NCBI RefSeq assembly: GCF_013170825.1
Contig: NZ_CP033365.1
Span: forward strand, 3,484,001 to 3,548,000
Length of the DNA stretch: 64,000 nucleotides
Source of the DNA: Mesorhizobium sp. NZP2298
GTDB lineage: Bacteria > Pseudomonadota > Alphaproteobacteria > Rhizobiales > Rhizobiaceae
Direction: 5' to 3'
The notes under the pieces were generated by a model. The model saw only the letters and a program-made list of their open reading frames with translations, did not search any database and was not told where the DNA came from. A program made the translations under genes and the position numbers. Below are positions 42,888 through 50,646 of this stretch, in pieces (within the stretch, counting starts at the first letter, position 1; every line of letters begins with the position of its first letter).

Positions 42888-43529
42888 ATGGACCGTTCCG
42901 AAAACCTCGTCCTCAAAGACCCCGAGCCGCGCATCCATCCGACCGCGGAACTCAAGACGTGCAAGCTCGGCCGCTATGCTTCGATCGGCGAACGGGTGGT
43001 GCTGCGCGAAGTGAGCGTCGGCGACTTCTCCTATTTCGAGCGCCATTCGGAAGCCATCTACACAACCATCGGCAAATTCTGCTCGATCGCCGCCAACAGC
43101 CGTATCAATGCGCTGGAGCATCCGATCGAGCGGCTGACCCAGCACAAGGTCAGCTATCGGCCGAACGAGTATTTTCGCTGGCTGGGCGTCGATGCCGCGT
43201 TCCGCGAGCGGCGGCAAGCGAATGCCGTGACCATCGGCCATGATGTCTGGGTCGGCCACGGCGCGGTGATCATGCCTGGCATCACTGTCGGCAACGGCGC
43301 TGTCATCGGCGCCAATGCGGTGGTGACGCAGGACGTGCCGTCCTACATGATCGTCGCCGGCGTGCCGGCGAAGCCGCTGCGACCGCGCTTTCCCCCGGCT
43401 GTCGCGGCACGGATCGAAGCGCTCGCCTGGTGGGACTGGCCGGTCGAGAAACTCGCCAGGGCGGTTCCCGACATCCAGGCAATGCCGATCGAGGCCTTCC
43501 TCGACCGTTGGGAAAATGACGCCGCTTAG
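42888..43529 (+). CDS. hexapeptide-repeat acyltransferase (TIGR03308-like, phosphonate-associated type)
   Basis: 213 residues forming a left-handed beta-helix: LGRYASIGERVVLREVSVGDFSYFERHSEAIYTTIGKFCSIA and later VTIGHDVWVGHGAVIMPGITVGNGAVIGANAVVTQDVPSYMIVAGVPAKPLRPRF, with the catalytic His expected in IGHDVWVGH. The SYFERHSEAIY and RLTQHKVSYR wording matches the transferase family often encoded near phosphonate (phn) genes, but no phn gene lies in this window, so the acyl acceptor is unknown. Confidence 0.85.
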   Translation: MDRSENLVLKDPEPRIHPTAELKTCKLGRYASIGERVVLREVSVGDFSYFERHSEAIYTTIGKFCSIAANSRINALEHPIERLTQHKVSYRPNEYFRWLGVDAAFRERRQANAVTIGHDVWVGHGAVIMPGITVGNGAVIGANAVVTQDVPSYMIVAGVPAKPLRPRFPPAVAARIEALAWWDWPVEKLARAVPDIQAMPIEAFLDRWENDAA

Positions 43530-43571
43530 AGTCGATCGTCTGCCCGAGTGCCGGTCGGCGCTTTCGGGAAA

Positions 43572-43608
43572 CCCCTTCCGCCATGCGGGGGTGGCGCGGC
43601 GGAAGGGG
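43572..43608. repeat. 11-bp perfect inverted repeat after the acyltransferase gene
   Basis: CCCCTTCCGCC at 43572-43582 pairs exactly with GGCGGAAGGGG at 43598-43608 around a 15-base GC-rich loop. No T-run follows, so it is a weak terminator candidate or a dispersed repeat copy. The remaining gap to 43803 shows nothing further except ATGGTTACCAT (43656-43666). Confidence 0.6.
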
Positions 43609-43803
43609 CTGGAGTTAAACCGCCGTGAAGCGGAAGGAGCAGGCTCTTTGCCTGCATGGTTACCATGACACTAAACCGATAAGGTGTGCTTTCGCCAAAC
43701 ACCCTCATTGCGTGCATTCAATTGCGCCAGACGTATTTGTTGCCGGTGGAACCTGGAACGGTCGTCGGTTGTTTCTCATCGCGGCAGCCATTGAGGGTTC
43801 TCG

Positions 43804-44232
43804 ATGATGGAAAAGCTTTTCACCAAGGTCGCCAACTGGGTCGCGCACATAACCGGCCTACCGCTGACCTTTGCCGCCTGCTGCCTGATCGTCGTCGTCT
43901 GGGCGATAAGCGGGCCGTTCTTCGGTTTCTCGGACACCTGGCAATTGGTGATCAACACCGGCACGACCATCATCACCTTCCTGATGGTGTTTCTCATCCA
44001 GAACACCCAGAACCGCGATGGAGCGGCGATCCAGGCCAAGCTCGATGAACTGATCCGGGTCAGCGAGGGCCACAACCGCTTCATCGGCATCGAGCACCTG
44101 ACGGAATCCGAGGTCGAGGAAATCCGCGCCAAGTGCGAACGGGCGGCGCGACGGCATGACGAAAAGATCGCAGCCATGGCCGCGAAGAAGGCCGTGGCGC
44201 AAAAGCGGCCTCCGAAGAAGCGCGCCGCCTGA
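43804..44232 (+). CDS. low-affinity iron permease family protein (PF04120)
   Basis: 142 residues. It reads KVANWVAHITGLPLTFAACCLIVVVWAISGPFFGFSDTWQLVINTGTTIITFLMVFLIQNTQNRD: two membrane segments (about 18-37 and 47-66) followed by a conserved QNTQNRDGAAIQAKLDELI and a basic, charged tail (KKAVAQKRPPKKRAA). The family is named after yeast Fet4-like transporters, but bacterial members are short and their transport role is unproven. Two consecutive ATGs begin the gene. Confidence 0.88.
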   Translation: MMEKLFTKVANWVAHITGLPLTFAACCLIVVVWAISGPFFGFSDTWQLVINTGTTIITFLMVFLIQNTQNRDGAAIQAKLDELIRVSEGHNRFIGIEHLTESEVEEIRAKCERAARRHDEKIAAMAAKKAVAQKRPPKKRAA

Positions 44233-44240
44233 AGCGAAAT

Positions 44241-45107
44241 TCAGTGCTTCAGGAAGGCGGCGAAAGGTTCCTTGTAATCCGGATGCCAGCGCGAAAGAGC
44301 CGGGCGGTTTTCGATGATGTCGCCAATGGCCCACGCCATGCGCTTCTCGTCCAGCGGCCGCGCCACTTCATTGTCGGGGCACAGGATGTAGAAGTCACCT
44401 CTGACCAGGGATTCCAACATGAAATCAACGACCTGCTCGCCGATCCAAGCGCCGGCCGGTTTTTCCGTGGCACCCTCGGTGAGGCCGGTATAGGTGAAGC
44501 CGGGGATGAGCAGATGCGCTGACAGGCGCGCACCAGGCTCGTTGCGCAGCGCATGCGCCAGGCCTTCGGTGAATGTCTTCACGCCGGCCTTGGAGACATT
44601 GTAGGCAAGGTTGCCGGGCGGCGTGGTGATGCCTTGCTTGGAGCCGGTGTTGACGATCAGGCCCGGCTTGGCCGATGCCAGCATGCGCGGCGCGAAGGCT
44701 TCGACACCATGCACGACACCCCAGAAATTGATGTCGAGCAGCCGCTTCCACGCATCGCGGTTCTCCCAGGGCTTTCCCGGGTTGTCGCCGACGCCGGCAT
44801 TGTTCATCAGCAGCGAGATCTCGCCGAAGGCGCCGAATGCCCGGTCGGCGAGACGATCGACCTCGTCGGCCTTCGAAACGTCCGACGCAACGGCAAGCAC
44901 GGCGTCGTCGCCGGCAATGGCCGAGACGGCCCGGGAGGCATCGTCAAGGCGGGTCCCGGCAATGTCCGCGAGCACGATCTTCATGCCCATCAACGCAAGC
45001 CGTTTGGCGGCCGCCAGACCAATGCCGCTCGCGGCCCCGGTGATGACGGCGGTGTTGCCGGTGCTAAGCGCGGGCAGGGCGGTCTGGATTTCGGCGTCGG
45101 TGATCAT
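44241..45107 (-). CDS. short-chain dehydrogenase/reductase
   Basis: 288 residues. Rossmann cofactor site TGAASGIGLAAAKRL near 22-36, NNAGVGDN near 95-102 and the catalytic YNVSK (YxxxK) near 167-171, with the Ser in NTGSKQG. Asp at the end of strand 2 (VLADIAG) favours NAD over NADP. Substrate unknown. The ATG at 45107 has an AGAAGGA site upstream. It converges on the iron permease homologue with eight bases between the stops. Confidence 0.88.
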   Translation of the reverse strand: MITDAEIQTALPALSTGNTAVITGAASGIGLAAAKRLALMGMKIVLADIAGTRLDDASRAVSAIAGDDAVLAVASDVSKADEVDRLADRAFGAFGEISLLMNNAGVGDNPGKPWENRDAWKRLLDINFWGVVHGVEAFAPRMLASAKPGLIVNTGSKQGITTPPGNLAYNVSKAGVKTFTEGLAHALRNEPGARLSAHLLIPGFTYTGLTEGATEKPAGAWIGEQVVDFMLESLVRGDFYILCPDNEVARPLDEKRMAWAIGDIIENRPALSRWHPDYKEPFAAFLKH

Positions 45108-45241
45108 GAGCAACGGGTCCTTCTCTCGATGGCGCCGAACTTAGCGCCGGAACAGGCTTGCGCAAGCCTGCGTCGGCACGTGTCCGGGTTGACCGGGCCG
45201 GTCGAGGCTGCGCATGCTGTCCCGGTAATGGAGATTTTCTA

Positions 45242-45523
45242 TTGACGGATTGGGTTGCAATTCTGAAGGAACAGACCGCCACCGGCGATCAGATGGGGCG
45301 AGAGGTGCCGCAGATGCTGGCCAATCCCGATATCAGCGAAGCCCAGGTGAAGACGCTGTTCTCCGCGTTGGAAAAACAGGCCGAATTCGTCGAGAAACTG
45401 CGCATGGCGCTGGAGAAGTTCGGCCATGATTTCTCGATCATCAAGGCAGCCGAACGGCTGGAGGAGCGCTATGCCGACCTTGCCGCTTCGGTGGCGGAAA
45501 AGCTGAAGGCGATGCGCGGCTAG
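45242..45523 (+). CDS. small alpha-helical hypothetical protein
   Basis: 93 residues from a TTG at 45242 preceded by GGAG (45229-45232). It is predicted to be all-helical: TDWVAILKEQTATGDQMG, then VKTLFSALEKQAEFVEKLRMALEKFGHDF and a final helix RLEERYADLAASVAEKLKAM, probably coiled coil. No signal peptide or known motif. The start is uncertain; a longer reading from 45158 would enter the divergent SDR leader. A family A repeat begins at the base after its stop codon. Confidence 0.55.
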   Translation: MTDWVAILKEQTATGDQMGREVPQMLANPDISEAQVKTLFSALEKQAEFVEKLRMALEKFGHDFSIIKAAERLEERYADLAASVAEKLKAMRG

Positions 45524-45566
45524 GCAATTCCAGGAAAAATGTGCAGCGCTTTCCCTTGGAAATTGC
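45524..45566 (-). repeat. hairpin repeat, family A copy 3
   Basis: A 43-base core bounded by GCAATTCC and GGAAATTGC, inverted relative to copies 1, 2 and 4, with ATTTTTCCTGG and GGGAAAGCGC inside in the reverse reading. It begins at the base after the stop codon of the small helical protein gene and ends 15 bases before the TMEM175 gene's stop, filling a convergent gap. Confidence 0.8.
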
Positions 45567-45580
45567 GTCGAAAGATAAAA

Positions 45581-46156
45581 CTACTTCTCCAGGACGCGCG
45601 AGAAACGCGTGTCCGGCACAAGCCATACCAAGGCGATCGCAACGTAGAGCGCCACGCTGATCCACCGGTTGAGGAAGGCAAGCGCGATGGTCGCCAGATA
45701 GACGGCAAGCGAAATCCTTCCCTTGCGGTCGCTGCCGATTGCCTTGGCGAAGGCGGTATCCGGCCCATGCAGACGGTGCAGGGCGATGACCAGGATGCTG
45801 TAGGCGGCCGCGCACATTGCAAGGTCGAAACCATAGACCGCGACCGGAACCGTGGCGAAGTGGTTCTCGCCCATGAAAGCGGTCGTTACCGGCATCAGGG
45901 ACAACCAGAACAACAGATGCAGGTTTGCCCACAACACGCCACCGTCGACGCGCTGTACGGTGTGGAACATGTTGTGCAGATTGTTCCAGTAGATGCCGAC
46001 ATTGATGAATGAGAGCACGTAGCACAGGAAGATCGGCAACTGCGGTACCAGGGCGGACAAGTCCTCGCCCTCCGGCACCTTGAGGTCCAGCACCATGATG
46101 GTGATGATGATGGCCACCACGCCGTCGGTGAATGCCTCGACCCTGCCTTTGCCCAT
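45581..46156 (-). CDS. TMEM175 (DUF1211) family potassium channel-like protein
   Basis: 191 residues with about six membrane segments. The first helix carries RVEAFTDGVVAI (residues 5-16), the RxxxF[ST]D motif that defines TMEM175 channels. Bacterial members are single six-helix units that form tetrameric, potassium-permeable channels. Second-half segments include NVGIYWNNLHNMFH and NLHLLFWLSLMPVTTAFMGEN, also family hallmarks. Physiological role in rhizobia unknown. Confidence 0.87.
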   Translation of the reverse strand: MGKGRVEAFTDGVVAIIITIMVLDLKVPEGEDLSALVPQLPIFLCYVLSFINVGIYWNNLHNMFHTVQRVDGGVLWANLHLLFWLSLMPVTTAFMGENHFATVPVAVYGFDLAMCAAAYSILVIALHRLHGPDTAFAKAIGSDRKGRISLAVYLATIALAFLNRWISVALYVAIALVWLVPDTRFSRVLEK

Positions 46157-46227
46157 GGAGCCTCCTGCCGCCAGGTTGCCAGTCTAGATGAGCCGAACGG
46201 CATCGGGAAAGGGCTCGAGGTCGGTTC

Positions 46228-47700
46228 TCAACCGTTCGGTGTCTCGGGTGCCATGTTCGCGCGCCCACGCGGCACCCCAAGCCCGGTGTCCGGCGGCTCG
46301 CCGGCGGCCGGCCTGTCCTCGATCATGTGCATGGTGCGCCAGCCGCCGAAGCGGTAATAGGCCGCGGCCAGAACCAGCGAGGTGATCGAGCCGGCCGGAA
46401 AACTCCACCACAACGCTTCCTCGCCGATCACGCCGCGCATGAAATAGGCAAAGCCGGTGCGTATGACGAGCACCGAGATCACCAGGATGATCAGCGGCGG
46501 CATCACCGCACCGGTGGCGCGCACCGTGGCGAACAGCACGATGGTGATGCCGAACAGGATGAACGACCAGGACGCCACGGTATTGATATGGGCGGCGATA
46601 TCAATTGCCGCGCTGTCGCTGCTCAGGAACAGGCTGAGGATCGAGCGGTCGAAGAGCCACAGCAGCGCAACGAGAGCGCCGGTCAGGACAAGGTTGAAGC
46701 CGACGCCGGACGCGGCGACGCGGCCGATCCGGTCCCAGCGGCCGGCGCCGACATTCTGCGCCGCCATCGAGGAGACCGCGGCACCGATGGCGAGCGCCGG
46801 CATCTGGATGTAGGTCCACAGCTGCGCGGCGATGCCGTAGGCGGCGGCGACTTGCGAGCCATAGGAGTTGACGATGCCCATCACCGTGAGTGCCGCCGCC
46901 GAAATGACGATCATCTGCAGCCCCATCGGCACACCCTTGAAGACGACAATGCGCAGCAAGGCGGGGTCGGGCCGCAGCAGAGCGAGATTGGCGCCGGCCA
47001 GCCGCAGCGGATGCTTGCGCGCATAGAGCACGACAAGGATAGCGATGACACTCACGGTCTGACCGATCAGCGTCGAGGTCGCCGATCCGGCGATGCCGAG
47101 TTCGGGGAAGGGGCCGATGCCGCGGATCAGCAGCGGGTTGAGCACGATATCGAGCACGACCGCCAGCGCCATGAAGAAGAAGGGTGTACGCGAATCGCCG
47201 GCACCGCGCAGCACGGTCATGACGAAGGACAGAAGGTTCATCATCGGCACGGCGATGAAGATGATGCGCAGATAGGAACGCGCCAGCGGCAAGGCGTCCG
47301 CCGGTGTGCCAAGCGTGTTGAGGATGGCGTCCACCCAGATCCAGCCGCATATCGCGAAGACTATGGAAACGAGGAAGAAGAAGGTGGCGCTGGTGCCAAC
47401 GATGCGGCGCGCCTCGGGCAGGTCGCGGGCACCGACCGACTGCGCCACCAGGATGGTCGCCGCCATGCCGATGCCGAACACCGTGCCCAGGATCAGGAAC
47501 AGGACGAGGTTGGCGTTGGAGGTGGCCGTCAGGGCCGATTCGCCAAGGAAACGGCCGACCCAGACGGCATTGATCGACCCGTTGAGCGACTGCAGCACGT
47601 TGGAGCCCAACACCGGCAAGGCAAACAGCAGCAGCGTACGCGGGATCGGGCCGCTGGTCAGGTCGCCGGTGCGCCGGCGCGTGGGCATTTTTTCGGTCAT
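46228..47700 (-). CDS. MATE family efflux transporter
   Basis: 490 residues with twelve membrane segments in two homologous halves. The start reads LTSGPIPRTLLLFALPVLGSNVLQSLNGSINAVWVGRFLGESALTATSNANL, typical of the NorM/DinF-type family; GVPMGLQMIVISAAALTVMGIVNSYGS begins the second half. It exports cationic drugs or metabolites in exchange for sodium or protons. Substrate unknown. The C-terminal 25 residues are hydrophilic and variable. Confidence 0.92.
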   Translation of the reverse strand: MTEKMPTRRRTGDLTSGPIPRTLLLFALPVLGSNVLQSLNGSINAVWVGRFLGESALTATSNANLVLFLILGTVFGIGMAATILVAQSVGARDLPEARRIVGTSATFFFLVSIVFAICGWIWVDAILNTLGTPADALPLARSYLRIIFIAVPMMNLLSFVMTVLRGAGDSRTPFFFMALAVVLDIVLNPLLIRGIGPFPELGIAGSATSTLIGQTVSVIAILVVLYARKHPLRLAGANLALLRPDPALLRIVVFKGVPMGLQMIVISAAALTVMGIVNSYGSQVAAAYGIAAQLWTYIQMPALAIGAAVSSMAAQNVGAGRWDRIGRVAASGVGFNLVLTGALVALLWLFDRSILSLFLSSDSAAIDIAAHINTVASWSFILFGITIVLFATVRATGAVMPPLIILVISVLVIRTGFAYFMRGVIGEEALWWSFPAGSITSLVLAAAYYRFGGWRTMHMIEDRPAAGEPPDTGLGVPRGRANMAPETPNG

Positions 47701-47793
47701 GGCTGGAGGTTTATCCCAACTCGGTCCGCGATGATTGCCGATTCAACGGCACAGGTCGATGCGGCGTCGCAAAATTCCGCTTGGCGTGTATCG

Positions 47794-47911
47794 AGCGGTT
47801 CACCGCTTCACGAAACGGCGAACCGCTTGATCTCCCTGTGTGACGCAATTCCAAAGGTGGAAAGCGATATGCGCTCTGCCTGGGAAACCGAACGCATTTT
47901 CCTGGAATTGC
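47794..47911 (+). repeat. composite hairpin repeat, family A copy 4
   Basis: Left hairpin at 47794-47827 (AGCGGTTC and GAACCGCT ends, 15 positions with two mismatches), a 17-base spacer, then a 67-base core from GCAATTCC (47845) to GGAATTGC (47911). The core is longer than the 43-44 bases of the other copies because of extra sequence in the middle. It lies between the divergent MATE and L,D-transpeptidase genes. Confidence 0.78.
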
Positions 47912-48011
47912 TTTGGTCCGATCATGTTCTCAAAGCTCCCGGAATGGGGTATTGATCCTTGGGGCGTGGGGCCCGCATATCCTTATCAGATATGGACAAG
48001 CCGGGGGGATC

Positions 48012-48806
48012 ATGTCCGATATTCCGCTGTTTTCCGAGCGCCTGAGCCGGCGCGCGTTTCTTGGTGCGTCCGCTTTGGGTGCGGCCTCCATGGCTCTTTC
48101 GGCCTGCACCACGACGGATGTGGCAACGCCGCCGCCGCCGGTGGCCGCGGCGCCACCCGATGCGGCGTTCGGCGATGCCGCAAGCATGTACGCGGCGCGC
48201 ACCGATGAGGGTTATCAACTGCCGGCAATCCCGGTGGCCAAGCTCGATCCGAAGTTCGTGCGCCAGATCGTGGCCGACCCGACCGGAGAGAAACCCGGCA
48301 CCATCGTCGTCGATGTCTCCGAGCACTTCCTGTATCTGGTGCGCGATGGCGGCAAGGCCATCCGCTACGGCGTCAGTCTCGGCAAGGCCGGTTTTGGATG
48401 GACCGGCAGCGCCGTGGTGCAGGCGAGGAAGAAGTGGCCGGTGTGGACGCCGCCGCCGGAGATGATCCAGCGCCGGCCGGAACTGGCGAAATACAAGGAC
48501 GGCATGCCGCCCGGCCCGCAGAGCCCGCTGGGCGCCCGCGCCCTCTATCTGTTCCGTGACGGCAAGGACACGATGTACCGGCTGCATGGCACGCCGGAGT
48601 GGGATTCCATCGGGAAGAATGCCTCGTCGGGCTGCGTGCGCTTCATGAACCAGGACATCATCGACCTCTACAGCCGCGTCAACGGTCCCGCACAGGTCTT
48701 CGTCCGCCCGAACCTGTCGGCCGCCGGCAAGATGATGGCCGTGTCGAGCAGGACGGCCGAGCCGATCGATGCGGGCGTGCCGAAGGACGCGGAGTTCCTG
48801 AAGTAG
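48012..48806 (+). CDS. L,D-transpeptidase (YkuD/ErfK family) lipoprotein, possible Tat substrate
   Basis: 264 residues. The N-terminus has a twin arginine (SRRAFLGASAL) and a lipobox LSAC (Cys about 32), suggesting Tat export and lipidation. The YkuD domain covers about 90-235: IVVDVSEHFLYLVRDGGKAIRYGVSLGKAGFGWTGSA, then HGTPEWDSIGKNASSGCVRF with the catalytic Cys. It should make or attach 3-3 cross-links or anchor proteins to peptidoglycan; rhizobia depend heavily on such enzymes. The ATG at 48012 was chosen for GGGGGGAT upstream and the signal. Confidence 0.9.
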   Translation: MSDIPLFSERLSRRAFLGASALGAASMALSACTTTDVATPPPPVAAAPPDAAFGDAASMYAARTDEGYQLPAIPVAKLDPKFVRQIVADPTGEKPGTIVVDVSEHFLYLVRDGGKAIRYGVSLGKAGFGWTGSAVVQARKKWPVWTPPPEMIQRRPELAKYKDGMPPGPQSPLGARALYLFRDGKDTMYRLHGTPEWDSIGKNASSGCVRFMNQDIIDLYSRVNGPAQVFVRPNLSAAGKMMAVSSRTAEPIDAGVPKDAEFLK

Positions 48807-48875
48807 GCGTCCTCACGGTCAGCCGTTCGAGGTCGCTCAGGCGGACGCGCCGGGCGCGCCCGCCCTTTGTATGCG

Positions 48876-50351
48876 TTACTTCTTGGCGAGGCCGGGAAGC
48901 GTGACCTGATAGACCAGGAACATGGTGTCGACATTGGCGCCGTCGTCGGCCTTGTAGGGCGCGCCGACCTGGAAACCGTCCTGGGCGAGGAAGTCGTTGT
49001 CATTGGCGACGAACAGGAAATAATCGTCGGGCAGCTTCGGATCGAGCACGCTCGCCAGCGACATCGCTTCCCACTTCTCGGACAGGTTATTGTGGTCGTT
49101 CGGGGCGCCATTGTGCAGGCCGAAGCGGCCAAGCTCGGCATTGTCGTTGACGTCGATGAACGGGGTCAGCTTGGCCGGCGTCACCGACGGGTCGAGTACG
49201 CCCTTGGGGGCGAGCGGCTTGTCCGCGGCGTCGAAAGGACCGCCGGCAATGTCGGTCGCGGCCGAGACATCGACGATGCTGATTTCGCGGTAGAGTGATG
49301 TATCGCCCTTCAGGCCCTGGCCGTTGCCGCTGTCGCGCGCCAGCATGAGGAACGCCGTGTCCGACAACGCCACGATCTCGCTTTGGGCGGCGACCTTGGT
49401 CTTGCCCTTGGCGTCCTTGAACACAGGCAGCGGCACGACATATTCGTGCGCCAGCTTGAGATGGGCGAGATCGGAGGCGTCATAGACCAGCGCCCGTGTG
49501 TTCTGCCGGGTCGAAGGTGAATCGCCGCCGTCCTGCCTGGTCGCCGACTGCAGCACGGCGATCAGGAACTTGCCGTCCGGCGTCATCGCCATGCCTTCCA
49601 GGCCCTGGTTGTTCTGGCGGCCGGTATCGGGATCCTTCGGAGCGGGTTCGGCGGCACCTGGACCGGGATTGTCAGAGGAGAAGTTCGGCGCGCCCTTGCG
49701 CATCGGCACCAGCGCCGCCGGCGGTTGGGTCGCCGACATCAGACGGCCTTGCGCGGAGAACCGGTAGATATTCGGGCCATATTCATCGGAGATGAACATC
49801 GAACCGTCGGGCAGCCGCACGATCGCCTCGTTGTCGAGGGCGAGCTTGCCGTTGGTGGCGGCGGGCAGGATCGGCATGTCGCCAGCCGCGGCACGCACAT
49901 CCGACAGCGGATCGAGGCCGCTGGCATCAGTGCCCTTGTCGTCGGTGAGCAGCAAGGTGTCGCCAAGCGTTGCCTTCACGCCTGTCTGCTCCTGGCCAGC
50001 GGCACCCGGTGCTGTCGGCGTGAATTCGATGTCGATGGTGTTAAGGCGCGGCCGGTAGTCGGTGGTGCCGGCGACATTGTAACCGCGATCCGGCAGCAAC
50101 CAGAGCGAACCCTTGTAGGTGCCCGCGTCATGCGTCCAGCCGGCGGCGTCGATCGACATGCCGGAGCCTGAGCCGAACGTCTCGACGAACTTGTCGCGCT
50201 GTGCCGCCGGGATGCGACCGACGCCAACCAGGCCCTTGTTGACAAAGCTGGTGGCGCCGACGGTCGCGGTGCTGTCGGCGAGCGCCGGCGTCAAGGCGGT
50301 GAACAAGGCCAGCGCGACGCCGAGCGAGACGGTTCGGTGCAGGTGTTTCAT
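48876..50351 (-). CDS. secreted esterase-like/phytase-like beta-propeller protein (PF13449)
   Basis: 491 residues. A signal peptide (MKHLHRTVSLGVALALFTAL, cleavage near ALA-DS) is followed by a domain reading GSGSGMSIDAAGWTHD, LWLLPDRGYN, LDNEAIVRLPDGSMFISDEYGPNIYRFSAQGR and NNQGLEGMAMTPDGKFLIAVLQS, the wording of the 'esterase-like activity of phytase' family. Such proteins are periplasmic or secreted propellers; the true substrate is usually unknown. The 50351 start opens the signal peptide; a start 69 bases upstream would add a non-signal tail. Confidence 0.87.
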   Translation of the reverse strand: MKHLHRTVSLGVALALFTALTPALADSTATVGATSFVNKGLVGVGRIPAAQRDKFVETFGSGSGMSIDAAGWTHDAGTYKGSLWLLPDRGYNVAGTTDYRPRLNTIDIEFTPTAPGAAGQEQTGVKATLGDTLLLTDDKGTDASGLDPLSDVRAAAGDMPILPAATNGKLALDNEAIVRLPDGSMFISDEYGPNIYRFSAQGRLMSATQPPAALVPMRKGAPNFSSDNPGPGAAEPAPKDPDTGRQNNQGLEGMAMTPDGKFLIAVLQSATRQDGGDSPSTRQNTRALVYDASDLAHLKLAHEYVVPLPVFKDAKGKTKVAAQSEIVALSDTAFLMLARDSGNGQGLKGDTSLYREISIVDVSAATDIAGGPFDAADKPLAPKGVLDPSVTPAKLTPFIDVNDNAELGRFGLHNGAPNDHNNLSEKWEAMSLASVLDPKLPDDYFLFVANDNDFLAQDGFQVGAPYKADDGANVDTMFLVYQVTLPGLAKK

Positions 50352-50646
50352 GGATAGTCCTCTTGGTGGCGGATGTGCCGGAGCGGCCGAAGAACGAAAA
50401 AGCTCAAGGAGGCGGCACATCGATGATGCCGCGTGCCGTCCCCCGAAAGCGGTCTACGGCGCGAACATGATGCTTGCGTGACAGCGCGGCACGTATGCCC
50501 GCCGGCGTGTTCATTGCCCTGTGAGGACATGCGCTCGAGGCGAGAATTTGATCACTGCCGCATCCATTTGGGTGGGCAAGCGCAGTACTAGACACTTATG
50601 TACAGCGCGTATATGGTGCGGCTTCTGACGGACCGGGAGGAAAGCC

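Noticed and set aside
42888..43529. Phosphonate degradation locus
   Set aside because: Only the acyltransferase resembles phn-linked families; no C-P lyase gene is nearby.
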